Below are positions 8,938 to 16,496 of a stretch of DNA of 44,839 nt, one piece after another (within the stretch, counting starts at the first letter, position 1; each line of letters starts with the position of its first letter). Made by a program: the position numbers and the translations under genes. The DNA lies in NCBI GenBank assembly GCA_041629655.1, contig JBFKMV010000017.1:1-44839 (forward strand), in the 5' to 3' direction. This DNA comes from JBFKMV01 sp041629655. Its GTDB lineage: Bacteria > Acidobacteriota > Polarisedimenticolia > Polarisedimenticolales > Polarisedimenticolaceae. The notes under the pieces are model-generated. The model saw only the letters and a program-made list of their open reading frames with translations. It ran no database searches and was not told the origin of the DNA.

Positions 8938-10104
8938 TCAGAACGTCGCGTGCAATCGAACCGTGGCCACCAGCACCGCGTTTCGCGCCGGCAGCGCCCC
9001 GGGGTGGAGCACCCACTGCAGGTCCGGCTGGACGTGCAGGTTCTCGCCGACCGGGATCCTCCCCGTCAGCTCGATCACCGTCTCCGCGGAGCGCACCTCC
9101 GGGTTCGCGCGCAGGAACCCGTCGCCGTTCCGCGCGTGCGCGATCGCCAGGCCGACGGTCCGGGCCCGCTCGCGATTTGCCCGCGTCAGCAGCACCACGC
9201 CGGCGCCGGCGTACTCCTCGATCCGCTGCCGGCCGCCGCCGGCCCGGCCGAGCTGCAGGAACGACTCCAGCAGCGCGAACGGCCCGCGGCCGAGCCGCCA
9301 CGGCCGCTCGGCGATCAGGTACACGCCGTGGCCCAGGTCCCGCTCGGCGCCCTCCCAGTCCCGCAGTCTGCCGTCGCGGCGCCATCCGCCGAGCGCCAGC
9401 TTGGGTCCGGCGCCGGGCGCCGCTCGCCAGCCCAGCTCGAGGGCCTTCCAGATCCCCCCCGAGCGCTGGCCTCGTGCCGACGGGGGACCGCCCCGGTAGA
9501 GACCGGCCTGCACGTAGGTCCCGCCCGCCAGCTCCGAGTGCAGCCGTGCCCCCGGCGTGGTGTCGGGGAACAACGGCGGCCCGGCCTCGGCGATTTCGGG
9601 CTGCACCCCGAACGACGAGTTCAGGAACACCGCGGCGCTGTCGAGCGCGTCGAAGTGGCGGTTGAAGTCGAGGACTCCGGCCGTCACCCGGTGCCGGGAG
9701 CCGGCCCAGCGGTGCTCGTACCACGCCTCGAGGGTGCGGACCGTTCCCGCGGCCTCGATGTTGCTCGTGACCTGCACGTCTCCGACGAACGCGGAGGGCT
9801 GGCGGCCGAAGGTCCCCTGGAGCGCGACGTACACCTCTCCGCCGTCCCACAGCTCGAGCGCCGCGGTATCGAACGCCGCCGACAGCACGACCCAGCCCAG
9901 CGCGGCCTCGCCGACTTGCCGGCCGCCGTGCCGGCCCGCGACCAGGTCGACCACGAGATCGCCCGCCAGCGTGACGCCCGGCGGCAGCGGCGCACCTTCC
10001 GGCGCCGCGTCGACCACCGGGGCGGAGGCAGGGTCGTGCGCCGGCGCCTCGCCCGTCTCGGCGGGGCTTCCGAGCAACAGCAGCCATGCGACGAGAGTTA
10101 CCAT
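8938..10104 (-). CDS. OprB-family carbohydrate-selective porin
   Basis: 388 residues with a short N-terminal signal sequence ('MVTLVAWLLLLGSPAE'). The body has alternating hydrophobic/polar strands typical of an outer-membrane beta barrel and ends in Phe ('VATVRLHATF'), the usual C-terminal signal for outer-membrane insertion. The C-terminal half carries the OprB-type pattern: 'ETVIELTGRIPVGENLHV', then 'QPDLQWVLHPG'. OprB porins allow sugars to diffuse across the outer membrane. The start is supported by GGAG just before the ATG. It is 58 bases upstream of the coiled-coil/LapA pair on the same strand, so all three envelope genes may be cotranscribed. Confidence 0.85.
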   Translation of the reverse strand: MVTLVAWLLLLGSPAETGEAPAHDPASAPVVDAAPEGAPLPPGVTLAGDLVVDLVAGRHGGRQVGEAALGWVVLSAAFDTAALELWDGGEVYVALQGTFGRQPSAFVGDVQVTSNIEAAGTVRTLEAWYEHRWAGSRHRVTAGVLDFNRHFDALDSAAVFLNSSFGVQPEIAEAGPPLFPDTTPGARLHSELAGGTYVQAGLYRGGPPSARGQRSGGIWKALELGWRAAPGAGPKLALGGWRRDGRLRDWEGAERDLGHGVYLIAERPWRLGRGPFALLESFLQLGRAGGGRQRIEEYAGAGVVLLTRANRERARTVGLAIAHARNGDGFLRANPEVRSAETVIELTGRIPVGENLHVQPDLQWVLHPGALPARNAVLVATVRLHATF

Positions 10105-10160
10105 CGTCTCCGTGAGCAGGAATTCCCGGCACGCGCAGCCGGCATGCGGGAGGTCCGGGC

Positions 10161-10166
10161 ATTGTA
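10161..10166 (-). promoter_or_regulatory. Putative -10 box (TACAAT) upstream of the porin gene
   Basis: On the minus strand TACAAT ends 56 bases before the porin start at 10104. It matches the -10 boxes of serS and the thiolase gene, but no clear -35 is seen. Confidence 0.3.
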
Positions 10167-10203
10167 GTCTCGCTGTGCGAGGTCCGCGGGAAGCCGCCGG
10201 TCC

Positions 10204-10335
10204 TCAGCGCCGCGTCGGTCGCGGGTAGCGGCGCGGTGGAGCTTCCGGGACCGGCCGGGCCTCGGGTTCCCGCTCCGGCTCGGCGGGCCGCGGGTCCTTC
10301 GACGGGCTGCTGATCTCGCGCGGTGCGGCGGACAA
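10204..10335 (-). CDS. Possible small Pro/Glu/Arg-rich ORF (43 codons)
   Basis: The 462-base stretch 10105-10566 has no clear gene. The best candidate is this TTG-started frame, preceded by AGGGAGG 8 bases upstream on the minus strand. The predicted 43-residue peptide is rich in Pro, Glu and Arg ('PAEPEREPEARPVPEAPPRR'). Such composition also arises by chance in GC-rich DNA, so this is only a possible gene. It would be transcribed toward the porin. Confidence 0.2.
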   Translation of the reverse strand: MSAAPREISSPSKDPRPAEPEREPEARPVPEAPPRRYPRPTRR

Positions 10336-10516
10336 CGGTGCACCCTCCCTGGGGGGCCGGCGGCGTCGGGTTCGTCCCGGGGCGCGGCGGCACCCGACGG
10401 GCTACCATGGCAATCCCGATGCCATGGGGCGGGCCCCGGTTCGGCGACCCCGTAACTGCCTGCCGGGGCGAGAGAAACGGGCCGGGACGCCCGCGGCGCC
10501 GTCGGCGGATCGGGGT

Positions 10517-10545
10517 TTGACTTCCGAGGGAATCGGGGGTAGTAC
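10517..10545 (+). promoter_or_regulatory. Putative promoter of the signalling operon
   Basis: TTGACT (10517-10522), 17-base spacer, TAGTAC (10540-10545). A GAGGAGAGG ribosome-binding site follows directly before the ATG at 10567, giving a short leader. Confidence 0.4.
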
Positions 10546-10566
10546 CTCGGGTCCCGAGGAGAGGCG

Positions 10567-12009
10567 ATGCTCGTTCATCTGCTGCTGGCCGTCGAGCCCG
10601 CGTCCGCGCAACGGCGCTTCGAGCGCCTGCTCGGGGACCGCGAGGTCGTGCTGCGCTCGGCCTCGGGTCGCGCCAGCCTGTGGGAGCGTCTGACGCGCGA
10701 GGACTTCGACCTGGTGCTGGTCGGCCGCGACGTGCTGCCGGACGATGCGGGCAGCCTGATCGCCTCGATCCGGCGTCTGCCCGAGCGCCCGGAGGTGATC
10801 GTGCTCGCCGCGGACCAGGACGCGGGCGAACGGGCCGCGCTGCTCGCCGCGGGATGCCTCGCGGTGCTCGATCCCTCGTTGAACGACGAGGCGCTCGGCG
10901 GCGCGCTCGGGACGATGATCGACCGGCAGCGCGAAGAGGCGATCACGCGGCTGCGCGCCGACCGGCCGGAGGAGCAGTACCGGCTCGACGATTTCGTCTC
11001 CGACAGTCCCGCGATGCAGGTGTTTCTCGAAACGGCGCGCAAGGTCGTCCGCTCGGACAGCTCGCTGCTGATGCTGGGCGAGACGGGCGTCGGCAAGGAA
11101 CGCCTGGCCCGCGCGATCCACGCCGAGGGTCCGCGGAACCGCGGTCCGTTCATGGCGATCAACTGCGGTGCCCTGCCGGAGAGTCTGCTGGAGAGCGAGC
11201 TGTTCGGCCACGAGGAGGGCGCGTTCACCGGCGCAACGCGGTCGCGCAAGGGCTACTTCGAGCTGGCCCACCGCGGGACGATCTTCCTCGACGAGATCGG
11301 CGACATGCCGCCGCACCTGCAGGTCAAGCTGCTGCGTGCGCTGGAGAGCCGGCGGATCCTGCGCGTCGGCGCCGAAAGCGCGATCGAGGTCGACGCGCGT
11401 GTGATGGCCGCCACCAACCGCGACCTGGACCTGGAGATGGGCGCGGGGCGCTTCCGGCCGGACCTGTTCTACCGCCTGGCCGTGGTGACCCTGACCATCC
11501 CGCCGTTGCGCGAGCGGCGCGAGGACATCGTCGATCTGGTCAGCAGCTACCTCGAGCACTTCCGGGTCCAGACCGGGCACCGCATTGCCGGGATCGAGGC
11601 CGAGGCGATGGAGGTGCTGCGCCGTTACGACTGGCCGGGCAACGTGCGTGAGCTGATCAACGCGATCGAGCGTGCCGTGTTGCTCTGCTCGGGGTCGGAG
11701 ATCGGGATCGACGATCTGCCGCGGCGCCTCACGGCGTCGGTGGCCGGTACGCCGCTGGCCGCGCCGGCCGGCGACAGCGACGGCTCGCCCGCGGCCTGGC
11801 TGGAGCGTCCGCTGGCCGAAGTGCGCAAGGACGTCGTGGCGGAGTTCGAGCGGCGCTACCTCGCCGCGTTGCTCGAGGCCTGCGACGGCCGGATCGGGGA
11901 GACCGCACGCCGCGCCGGGATGAACGAACGCTCGCTGTACGATCTGATGAAGCGTCACGGTCTGCGCAAGGAATCCTACCGGCGCACGACGCGCGCCCAC
12001 CGGCGCTGA
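10567..12009 (+). CDS. Sigma-54-dependent transcriptional activator with degenerate receiver domain
   Basis: 480 residues in NtrC-family order. Residues 1-120 have the receiver fold pattern but lack its chemistry: the acidic pair is gone, the phospho-acceptor position in 'DLVLVGRD' is Gly, and the conserved Lys is replaced in 'LDPS'. Residues about 145-370 are a complete AAA+ activator domain: Walker A 'GETGVGKE', the sigma-54 contact loop 'GAFTGA', Walker B 'GTIFLDEIGD'. Residues about 425-470 are a Fis-type helix-turn-helix ('IGETARRAGMNERSLYDLM'). It should drive sigma-54 RNA polymerase open-complex formation, but not through standard Asp phosphorylation. The kinase gene follows after 8 bases and a PP2C gene after that, suggesting control by Ser/Thr phosphorylation (inference). 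Confidence 0.92.
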   Translation: MLVHLLLAVEPASAQRRFERLLGDREVVLRSASGRASLWERLTREDFDLVLVGRDVLPDDAGSLIASIRRLPERPEVIVLAADQDAGERAALLAAGCLAVLDPSLNDEALGGALGTMIDRQREEAITRLRADRPEEQYRLDDFVSDSPAMQVFLETARKVVRSDSSLLMLGETGVGKERLARAIHAEGPRNRGPFMAINCGALPESLLESELFGHEEGAFTGATRSRKGYFELAHRGTIFLDEIGDMPPHLQVKLLRALESRRILRVGAESAIEVDARVMAATNRDLDLEMGAGRFRPDLFYRLAVVTLTIPPLRERREDIVDLVSSYLEHFRVQTGHRIAGIEAEAMEVLRRYDWPGNVRELINAIERAVLLCSGSEIGIDDLPRRLTASVAGTPLAAPAGDSDGSPAAWLERPLAEVRKDVVAEFERRYLAALLEACDGRIGETARRAGMNERSLYDLMKRHGLRKESYRRTTRAHRR

Positions 12010-12017
12010 AGAGCCAG

Positions 12018-13331
12018 ATGACCTCGAAGCTGCGCGTCCGCCAGAAGCTCGGGAAGTACCGCATCGAGCGCCGGCTCGGCGAGGGCGGCTTCGCCAGCGT
12101 GTTCCAGGCCTACGACACGATCGAGGGCGTGCGCGTGGCGCTCAAGGTGCCGCACCCGCAGCTCGTCGACGCCCCGGCGCTGAGCGTGTTCCGGCGGGAG
12201 GTCAAGGTCAACGCCCAGCTCGACCACCCCAACGTCTTGCCGATCAAGTACGCCGGGTTCATCGACGAGCGCTTCGTGATCGTCTACCCGCTGGGGCTGG
12301 AGACGCTGGAGGACCGGCTCGGCCGCCGCATGGCGCTGCGCCGGGCGCTGCACTGGTTCGAACAGATGCTCGACGCCGTGGCGTTCGCGCACCGGCGCAA
12401 GATCCTGCACAGCGACGTCAAGCCCGAGAACTTCATCCTGTTTCCCGGCGACCGGCTGCGGCTGGCCGATTTCGGGCTGGCCCGCGTGAGTCATCGCACG
12501 ATGACGGCCTCGGGCTCGGGCACGGTGGGCTACCTCGCCCCGGAGCAGGCGATGGGCCGGCCGTCGCTGCGCTCCGACGTATTCGCCCTGGGTCTGATCT
12601 TCTACCGCATGATCACCGGTGCGCTGCCGGAGTGGCCGTTCGATTGGCCGCCCCCGGCGTACGACCGGCTGCGCGAGAAGCTGCATCCGGACATGATCCG
12701 GGTGCTCGAGCGGGCGCTCGAGGTCGACCACCGGCGGCGCTTCCGCGACGCCGTACAGTTGCGGGCCGCCTTCCGCCGTGTGCGCCACCGGGCCGCGAAC
12801 GGGACCGTGCGGCGGCGCCGCCGCCGCAGCAGCTCCGAGGGCGAGATCGGGCGCTGGAAAGCGGTGCGGTTCCGCGAGTTCCAGGCCCGCTACCGCGCCA
12901 GGCTCGACACCCGCCACGACTGCGGCCGCTGCGGCGGTCCGGTGTCGGAGGCCATGCAGGCCTGCCCGTGGTGCGGGGCCGGGCGACCCAAGCATGCCGG
13001 CGCGACGCGGTTTCCCGCGCGCTGCCCGCGCTGCCGGCGGGGCCGCAAGCTGGACTGGCGGTTCTGCCCGTGGTGCTACGGCGGCGCCTTCAAGCAGGTC
13101 GCCGACCGCGAGTACACCGACGCCCGCTACGAGGCGCGCTGCGCGAATCCGGCCTGCCGGGCCAAGCGGTTGATGCCGTTCATGCGCTACTGCCCGGCCT
13201 GCAACCGCAAGGTCCAGCGCCGCTGGACGCTCCCCGCGAGCAAGACGCGTTGCCCGCGCTGCGACTGGGGGGTGTTGCCGGAGGTCTGGACCCACTGCCC
13301 GTGGTGCCGGCGCCGGTTGTCGAGATCGTGA
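12018..13331 (+). CDS. Ser/Thr protein kinase with four C-terminal zinc ribbons
   Basis: 437 residues. Residues about 12-260 are a Hanks-type kinase: glycine loop 'GEGGFASV', Lys in 'VALKVP' (about 44), catalytic loop 'HSDVKPEN' (about 131; His-Ser-Asp, so a non-RD kinase), 'ADFGLA', and 'APE' in 'YLAPEQA'. A basic linker ('RRRRRRSSS') leads to four CxxC-CxxC modules: 'CGRCGG...CPWCG', 'CPRCRRG...CPWC', 'CANPACR...CPAC' and 'CPRCDWG...CPWC'. No transmembrane segment or extracellular sensor is seen, so the kinase is cytoplasmic. Zinc ribbons usually bind nucleic acid or protein and may replace a sensor here (inference). It sits 8 bases after the sigma-54 activator and is followed by a PP2C phosphatase, a natural kinase/phosphatase pair. 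Confidence 0.92.
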   Translation: MTSKLRVRQKLGKYRIERRLGEGGFASVFQAYDTIEGVRVALKVPHPQLVDAPALSVFRREVKVNAQLDHPNVLPIKYAGFIDERFVIVYPLGLETLEDRLGRRMALRRALHWFEQMLDAVAFAHRRKILHSDVKPENFILFPGDRLRLADFGLARVSHRTMTASGSGTVGYLAPEQAMGRPSLRSDVFALGLIFYRMITGALPEWPFDWPPPAYDRLREKLHPDMIRVLERALEVDHRRRFRDAVQLRAAFRRVRHRAANGTVRRRRRRSSSEGEIGRWKAVRFREFQARYRARLDTRHDCGRCGGPVSEAMQACPWCGAGRPKHAGATRFPARCPRCRRGRKLDWRFCPWCYGGAFKQVADREYTDARYEARCANPACRAKRLMPFMRYCPACNRKVQRRWTLPASKTRCPRCDWGVLPEVWTHCPWCRRRLSRS

Positions 13332-13387
13332 GCGTGGAGCCGGATCGTCCAGGTCGGGGCGAGCCCCGAATGTTCGCCGAGGCGCAG

Positions 13388-14161
13388 ATGGACGAGCCGT
13401 GGACCGGGCCGTTCGCGGCCGGCACGGCGCTGGTGCTGTCGGCGCGCTGTCCGGGCGTCGAGCGCGAGAACCAGGACGGCGCGGCCGTGATCCCGCTCGA
13501 CGAGCACAGCGGTCTGCTGGTGGTCGCCGACGGGCTGGGTGGGCTCCCGGCCGGCGCGCGCGCGGCGCGGATCGCGCTCGACAGCCTCGTCAGCGCCGTC
13601 GAAACGGCGCGCCAGGGAAACGGACACCTGCGCGCCGCGGTGCTCGACGGCCTGGAGCGCGCGAACCGCGAGATCCAGGAGCTGCGCGTCGGTGCGGGCA
13701 CCACGGTCGCCGCGGTCGCGATCCGGGACGGCGCGGCGCGACCGTTTCACGTCGGCGACTCGGCGATCCTGATCACGGGCCAGCGCGGCCGGGTGAAGCT
13801 GATGACCGTGGCCCACTCGCCGGTCGGTTACGGTCTCGAGGCCGGTCTGATCGACGAGCACGAGGCGATGGAGCACCAGGACCGGCACCTGCTGTCCAAC
13901 CTCGTCGGAGCGCCGGACATGCGGATCGAGATGGGACCCGAGCTGGCGCTGCGCTCCCGGGACACCGTGCTGCTGGCCAGCGACGGGCTGTTCGACAACC
14001 TGCACATCCACGAGATCGTGGGGACGATCCGCAAGGGCCCGCTGGAACGGGCGGCGCGCTCGCTCGCGGCCACGGCGTCGTTACGGATGCACGGCGGAGA
14101 TCCGGGCAGCCCGCAAAAGCCGGACGATCTGACCTTCGTGCTCTACCGCCGCGGCAACTGA
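13388..14161 (+). CDS. PP2C-family Ser/Thr phosphatase
   Basis: 257 residues from ATG 13388, which has GAGG (13379-13382) at good spacing. An ATG at 13370 and a GTG at 13328 that overlaps the kinase stop (GTGA) are in the same frame and possible. PP2C motifs appear in order: 'ENQDG' (metal Asp), 'VVADGLGGLPAG', 'VGAGTTVAAVAI', 'HVGDSAIL', 'ASDGLFDN' and 'PDDLTFVLYR'. These give the acidic residues of the two-metal centre. The enzyme hydrolyses phospho-Ser/Thr on proteins, and its likely substrates are the adjacent kinase and its targets, possibly including the sigma-54 activator. Confidence 0.9.
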   Translation: MDEPWTGPFAAGTALVLSARCPGVERENQDGAAVIPLDEHSGLLVVADGLGGLPAGARAARIALDSLVSAVETARQGNGHLRAAVLDGLERANREIQELRVGAGTTVAAVAIRDGAARPFHVGDSAILITGQRGRVKLMTVAHSPVGYGLEAGLIDEHEAMEHQDRHLLSNLVGAPDMRIEMGPELALRSRDTVLLASDGLFDNLHIHEIVGTIRKGPLERAARSLAATASLRMHGGDPGSPQKPDDLTFVLYRRGN

Positions 14162-14178
14162 CGGGGACGCCGCCGGCC

Positions 14179-14871
14179 TCACCGGGGCAGGGCGCACCAC
14201 GCCGCGAGCGCGCGTAGGACGCGCGCGCGCTTTTCGGCGTCGCTCATGAACGGCGCGCGCGACAGCTCGATCTGGATCCACGGCAGCTCGGCGGCGTGGG
14301 AGCGGGTGATGAAGCCGCCGCTAAACGGCTGGTTGATCGAGACGGCGTGATCGAAGGCCTCGGCGAGGCAGCGCGCCATCGACTCGGTCCAGGGCCGCGG
14401 GCACGCCCCGTCGGCGTCCCCCAGGCAGACCCAGGGACGTTCCACGCCGGGGTCCGGCCCGACCGGCGGCCCGTGGGCCGCCATGGTGTGGCAGTCCACG
14501 CCCAGCACGACCCCGTCGCCGGCCAGCCGGCGCAGGCGCGCGTGGTACGGCCGGTAGTGGCGCGCCAGCAGCTCCTCGACGACCACCTCCGGCAGCGGCT
14601 CGCGGTACACGGGAACGTCCCAGCAGGTGTGGGTCTTGACCACGCCGTCCTTGCGCCGGTCGTCCTCGGAGCGGTTGAGGTCCACGATCGCGCGCGCCAC
14701 GTCGGTGGTGACGAAGTGCCGCACGGCGTCGCCGATGGCGTAGATCGCCGCGGCGCCCACGTCGCCGTCCGCGGCGATCTCGCGCTCGCCGAGCACGCAA
14801 TACGGGGCGGCCTCCGCGGGCACGGCCAGCCCCGCGTGGGGCAGCGAGATCAGCAGCGGCAGGCGTTTCAC
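14179..14871 (-). CDS. N-formylglutamate amidohydrolase-like protein
   Basis: 230 residues. The start is a GTG overlapping the stop of the gamma-glutamyltransferase gene by four bases (GTGA). N-formylglutamate amidohydrolase features are visible: 'LLISLPHAG' near the N-terminus, 'VDLNRSEDD' (about 65-75), 'THTCW', 'VLGVDCHTM' and 'SINQPFSGGFITRSH'. The family hydrolyses N-formyl-L-glutamate to formate and glutamate in histidine degradation (HutG), but no other hut gene is nearby. Its partners here are a gamma-glutamyltransferase and an ATP-grasp/M20-like fusion, so a different N-acylated or gamma-linked glutamyl substrate is possible (inference). It is the last gene of the operon and converges with the PP2C gene, 17 bases away. 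Confidence 0.85.
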   Translation of the reverse strand: MKRLPLLISLPHAGLAVPAEAAPYCVLGEREIAADGDVGAAAIYAIGDAVRHFVTTDVARAIVDLNRSEDDRRKDGVVKTHTCWDVPVYREPLPEVVVEELLARHYRPYHARLRRLAGDGVVLGVDCHTMAAHGPPVGPDPGVERPWVCLGDADGACPRPWTESMARCLAEAFDHAVSINQPFSGGFITRSHAAELPWIQIELSRAPFMSDAEKRARVLRALAAWCALPR

Positions 14872-16493
14872 CGGCCGGGGCCGGCCGCGGCGCCGTCGCG
14901 CCGCGGATCGGCGACCCCGACGAAACGCCGGCGTTCCCGCAGCACCAGCTGCACGCAACCGAGGTAGAACGAGTAGGGGTCCCGGACGTCGAGCTGGAAC
15001 CCGTGCCGCTCCAGCATGGCCGGCAGGTCGTCGCGCATCCGGGTCGCCTCGAGCGACACGACGCCCTTCAACGAGCAGTGCAGGCGCGGAGCGTCGACCG
15101 CCGACAGCGGGGTGCCCGTGCCCAGCCGCAACAGCACCTGGAAGATCGACGGGGTGATGCGCTCGCTGCCCGGTGAACCGATCGCCAGCCACGGCCGCCG
15201 GCCGCGGAACACGATCGTCGGGGCGACGCTGGCCCAAGGTACGGCGTTCGGTCGCAGGTAGTACGGATGGGAGATGTCCTCGTACTCGAACGCGCTCATG
15301 TAGTCGTTGTACAGGAACCCCAGCTCCGGGGTCACGGCGCACGAGCCGTAGACCCGCTCGATCGACTGCGTCAGGGCGACCACGTTGCCGGCGCGGTCCA
15401 TCGCCGAGAGGTGGGTCGTCTCGCCGTGACCGTCCGCGCGGCCGGCGAAGCTGCGGACGATCCGCCGCGCCACCTGTCGGGCGTGCTCCTCGCGCAGTAT
15501 CCGTCCCCGCGAGACCTGGGCGAAGTAGTTCGGGTCGAACGGCCGGTCCTGCCGGTCGAGGAACGCCTGCCGGATGATCCGCGCCAGCGCGACCGCACCC
15601 TTGCGCGTGTCCGGATCCTGCATCGACTCGGGCAGCTGCGAATGGATGTTGATCATCTCGACCAGCGTGCGCCCGGCGCCGGGGAGCGGAAAGGTGAACA
15701 CGCGCTGGCCGCGGAAGCGGCAGGTCAGCGGCTTGCGCTCGATCGGGCGGGGGACCTGCGCCAGGTCGTCGCGGCGGATCAGGCCGCCGTTGGCCAGCAT
15801 GTCCTCGTGGATCGCGCGGGCGATGCGCCCGGCGTAGAAGTCCTTGACCCCCTTGGCGGCGAGCCGGCGCAGCGTGCCGGCCAGCACCGGCTGCTTGAAC
15901 ACGCTGCCCACGGGGTAGGGGCGCTTGCCCTCGCGGAGGAAAAACGGCGCGGCCGTGCCGGCGCGGAGGTTCCGGGCCTCGCGCCGCGTCAGCGCGTACT
16001 GCAACGGGCTGACCTCGTAGCCGTCCTCGGCGAGACGGATCGCCGGCTCGAGCACCGCGGCGAGCTTCAGCGTCCCGTAACGCTCCAGGGCGTAACGCAA
16101 CACGGCGGGCGTGCTCGGTACGGTCGTCGAGGTGTGGCCGCGGCGGCGCTGCGGCGCGGTCAACAGGTCGGGGGTCGCGCGGTTCGGGGCCCGCGACGAG
16201 CCGTCGAGCGCGATCGTGCGCCGCGTTTCGGCGATGTGGAGCAGCATCATCGTCTGCCCGCCGAGCCCCGAGGCGGCCGGCTCGCAGACGCCGAGCGTGA
16301 AGGCCGCCGCGACCGCGGCGTCGATCGCGTTGCCGCCACGGGCCAGCATCTCGACCCCGGCCTCCGTGGCGCGATAGTGCTGGGTCGCCACCATGCCGTC
16401 GCGCGACACGGCCAGCCGCTGCGGTTGGTGGATCCGGCGGTCGCCCAGCTCGAGCAGCGCCGTGTCGACGCGGGGCAGCTTCTTCGTTGCCAC
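14868..16493 (-). CDS. Gamma-glutamyltransferase family protein
   Basis: 541 residues, GTG start. It is a typical GGT of the Ntn-hydrolase class: N-terminal 'VATQHYRATEAGVEMLARGG' with 'AIDAAVAAAFTLGV', and the autoprocessing/nucleophile motif 'GHGETTHLSAMD' at about residue 358, where the Thr would be the new N-terminus of the small subunit. The 'VYGSCAVTPELGFLYND' and 'IGSPGSERI' substrate-pocket segments are also present. GGTs cleave gamma-glutamyl bonds of glutathione-like compounds or transfer the glutamyl group. No signal peptide is seen, so it may act in the cytoplasm, unlike classical periplasmic GGT. It lies 3 bases after the ATP-grasp fusion gene and overlaps the next gene by four bases. 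Confidence 0.9.
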   Translation of the reverse strand: MATKKLPRVDTALLELGDRRIHQPQRLAVSRDGMVATQHYRATEAGVEMLARGGNAIDAAVAAAFTLGVCEPAASGLGGQTMMLLHIAETRRTIALDGSSRAPNRATPDLLTAPQRRRGHTSTTVPSTPAVLRYALERYGTLKLAAVLEPAIRLAEDGYEVSPLQYALTRREARNLRAGTAAPFFLREGKRPYPVGSVFKQPVLAGTLRRLAAKGVKDFYAGRIARAIHEDMLANGGLIRRDDLAQVPRPIERKPLTCRFRGQRVFTFPLPGAGRTLVEMINIHSQLPESMQDPDTRKGAVALARIIRQAFLDRQDRPFDPNYFAQVSRGRILREEHARQVARRIVRSFAGRADGHGETTHLSAMDRAGNVVALTQSIERVYGSCAVTPELGFLYNDYMSAFEYEDISHPYYLRPNAVPWASVAPTIVFRGRRPWLAIGSPGSERITPSIFQVLLRLGTGTPLSAVDAPRLHCSLKGVVSLEATRMRDDLPAMLERHGFQLDVRDPYSFYLGCVQLVLRERRRFVGVADPRRDGAAAGPGR

Positions 16494-16496
16494 GGC

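Noticed and set aside
10402..12000. Long minus-strand frame opposite the sigma-54 activator
   Set aside because: Low-complexity His/Gln/Arg-rich translation without a ribosome-binding site; it mirrors the well-supported activator gene.
12632..13387. Plus-strand frame extending upstream of the PP2C gene
   Set aside because: It is the out-of-frame shadow of the kinase zinc-ribbon region; PP2C homology begins only after 13388.
14179..14871. Calling the formylglutamate amidohydrolase-like gene hutG of a histidine degradation operon
   Set aside because: No hutH, hutU, hutI or related gene is near, and its operon partners are unrelated to histidine breakdown.
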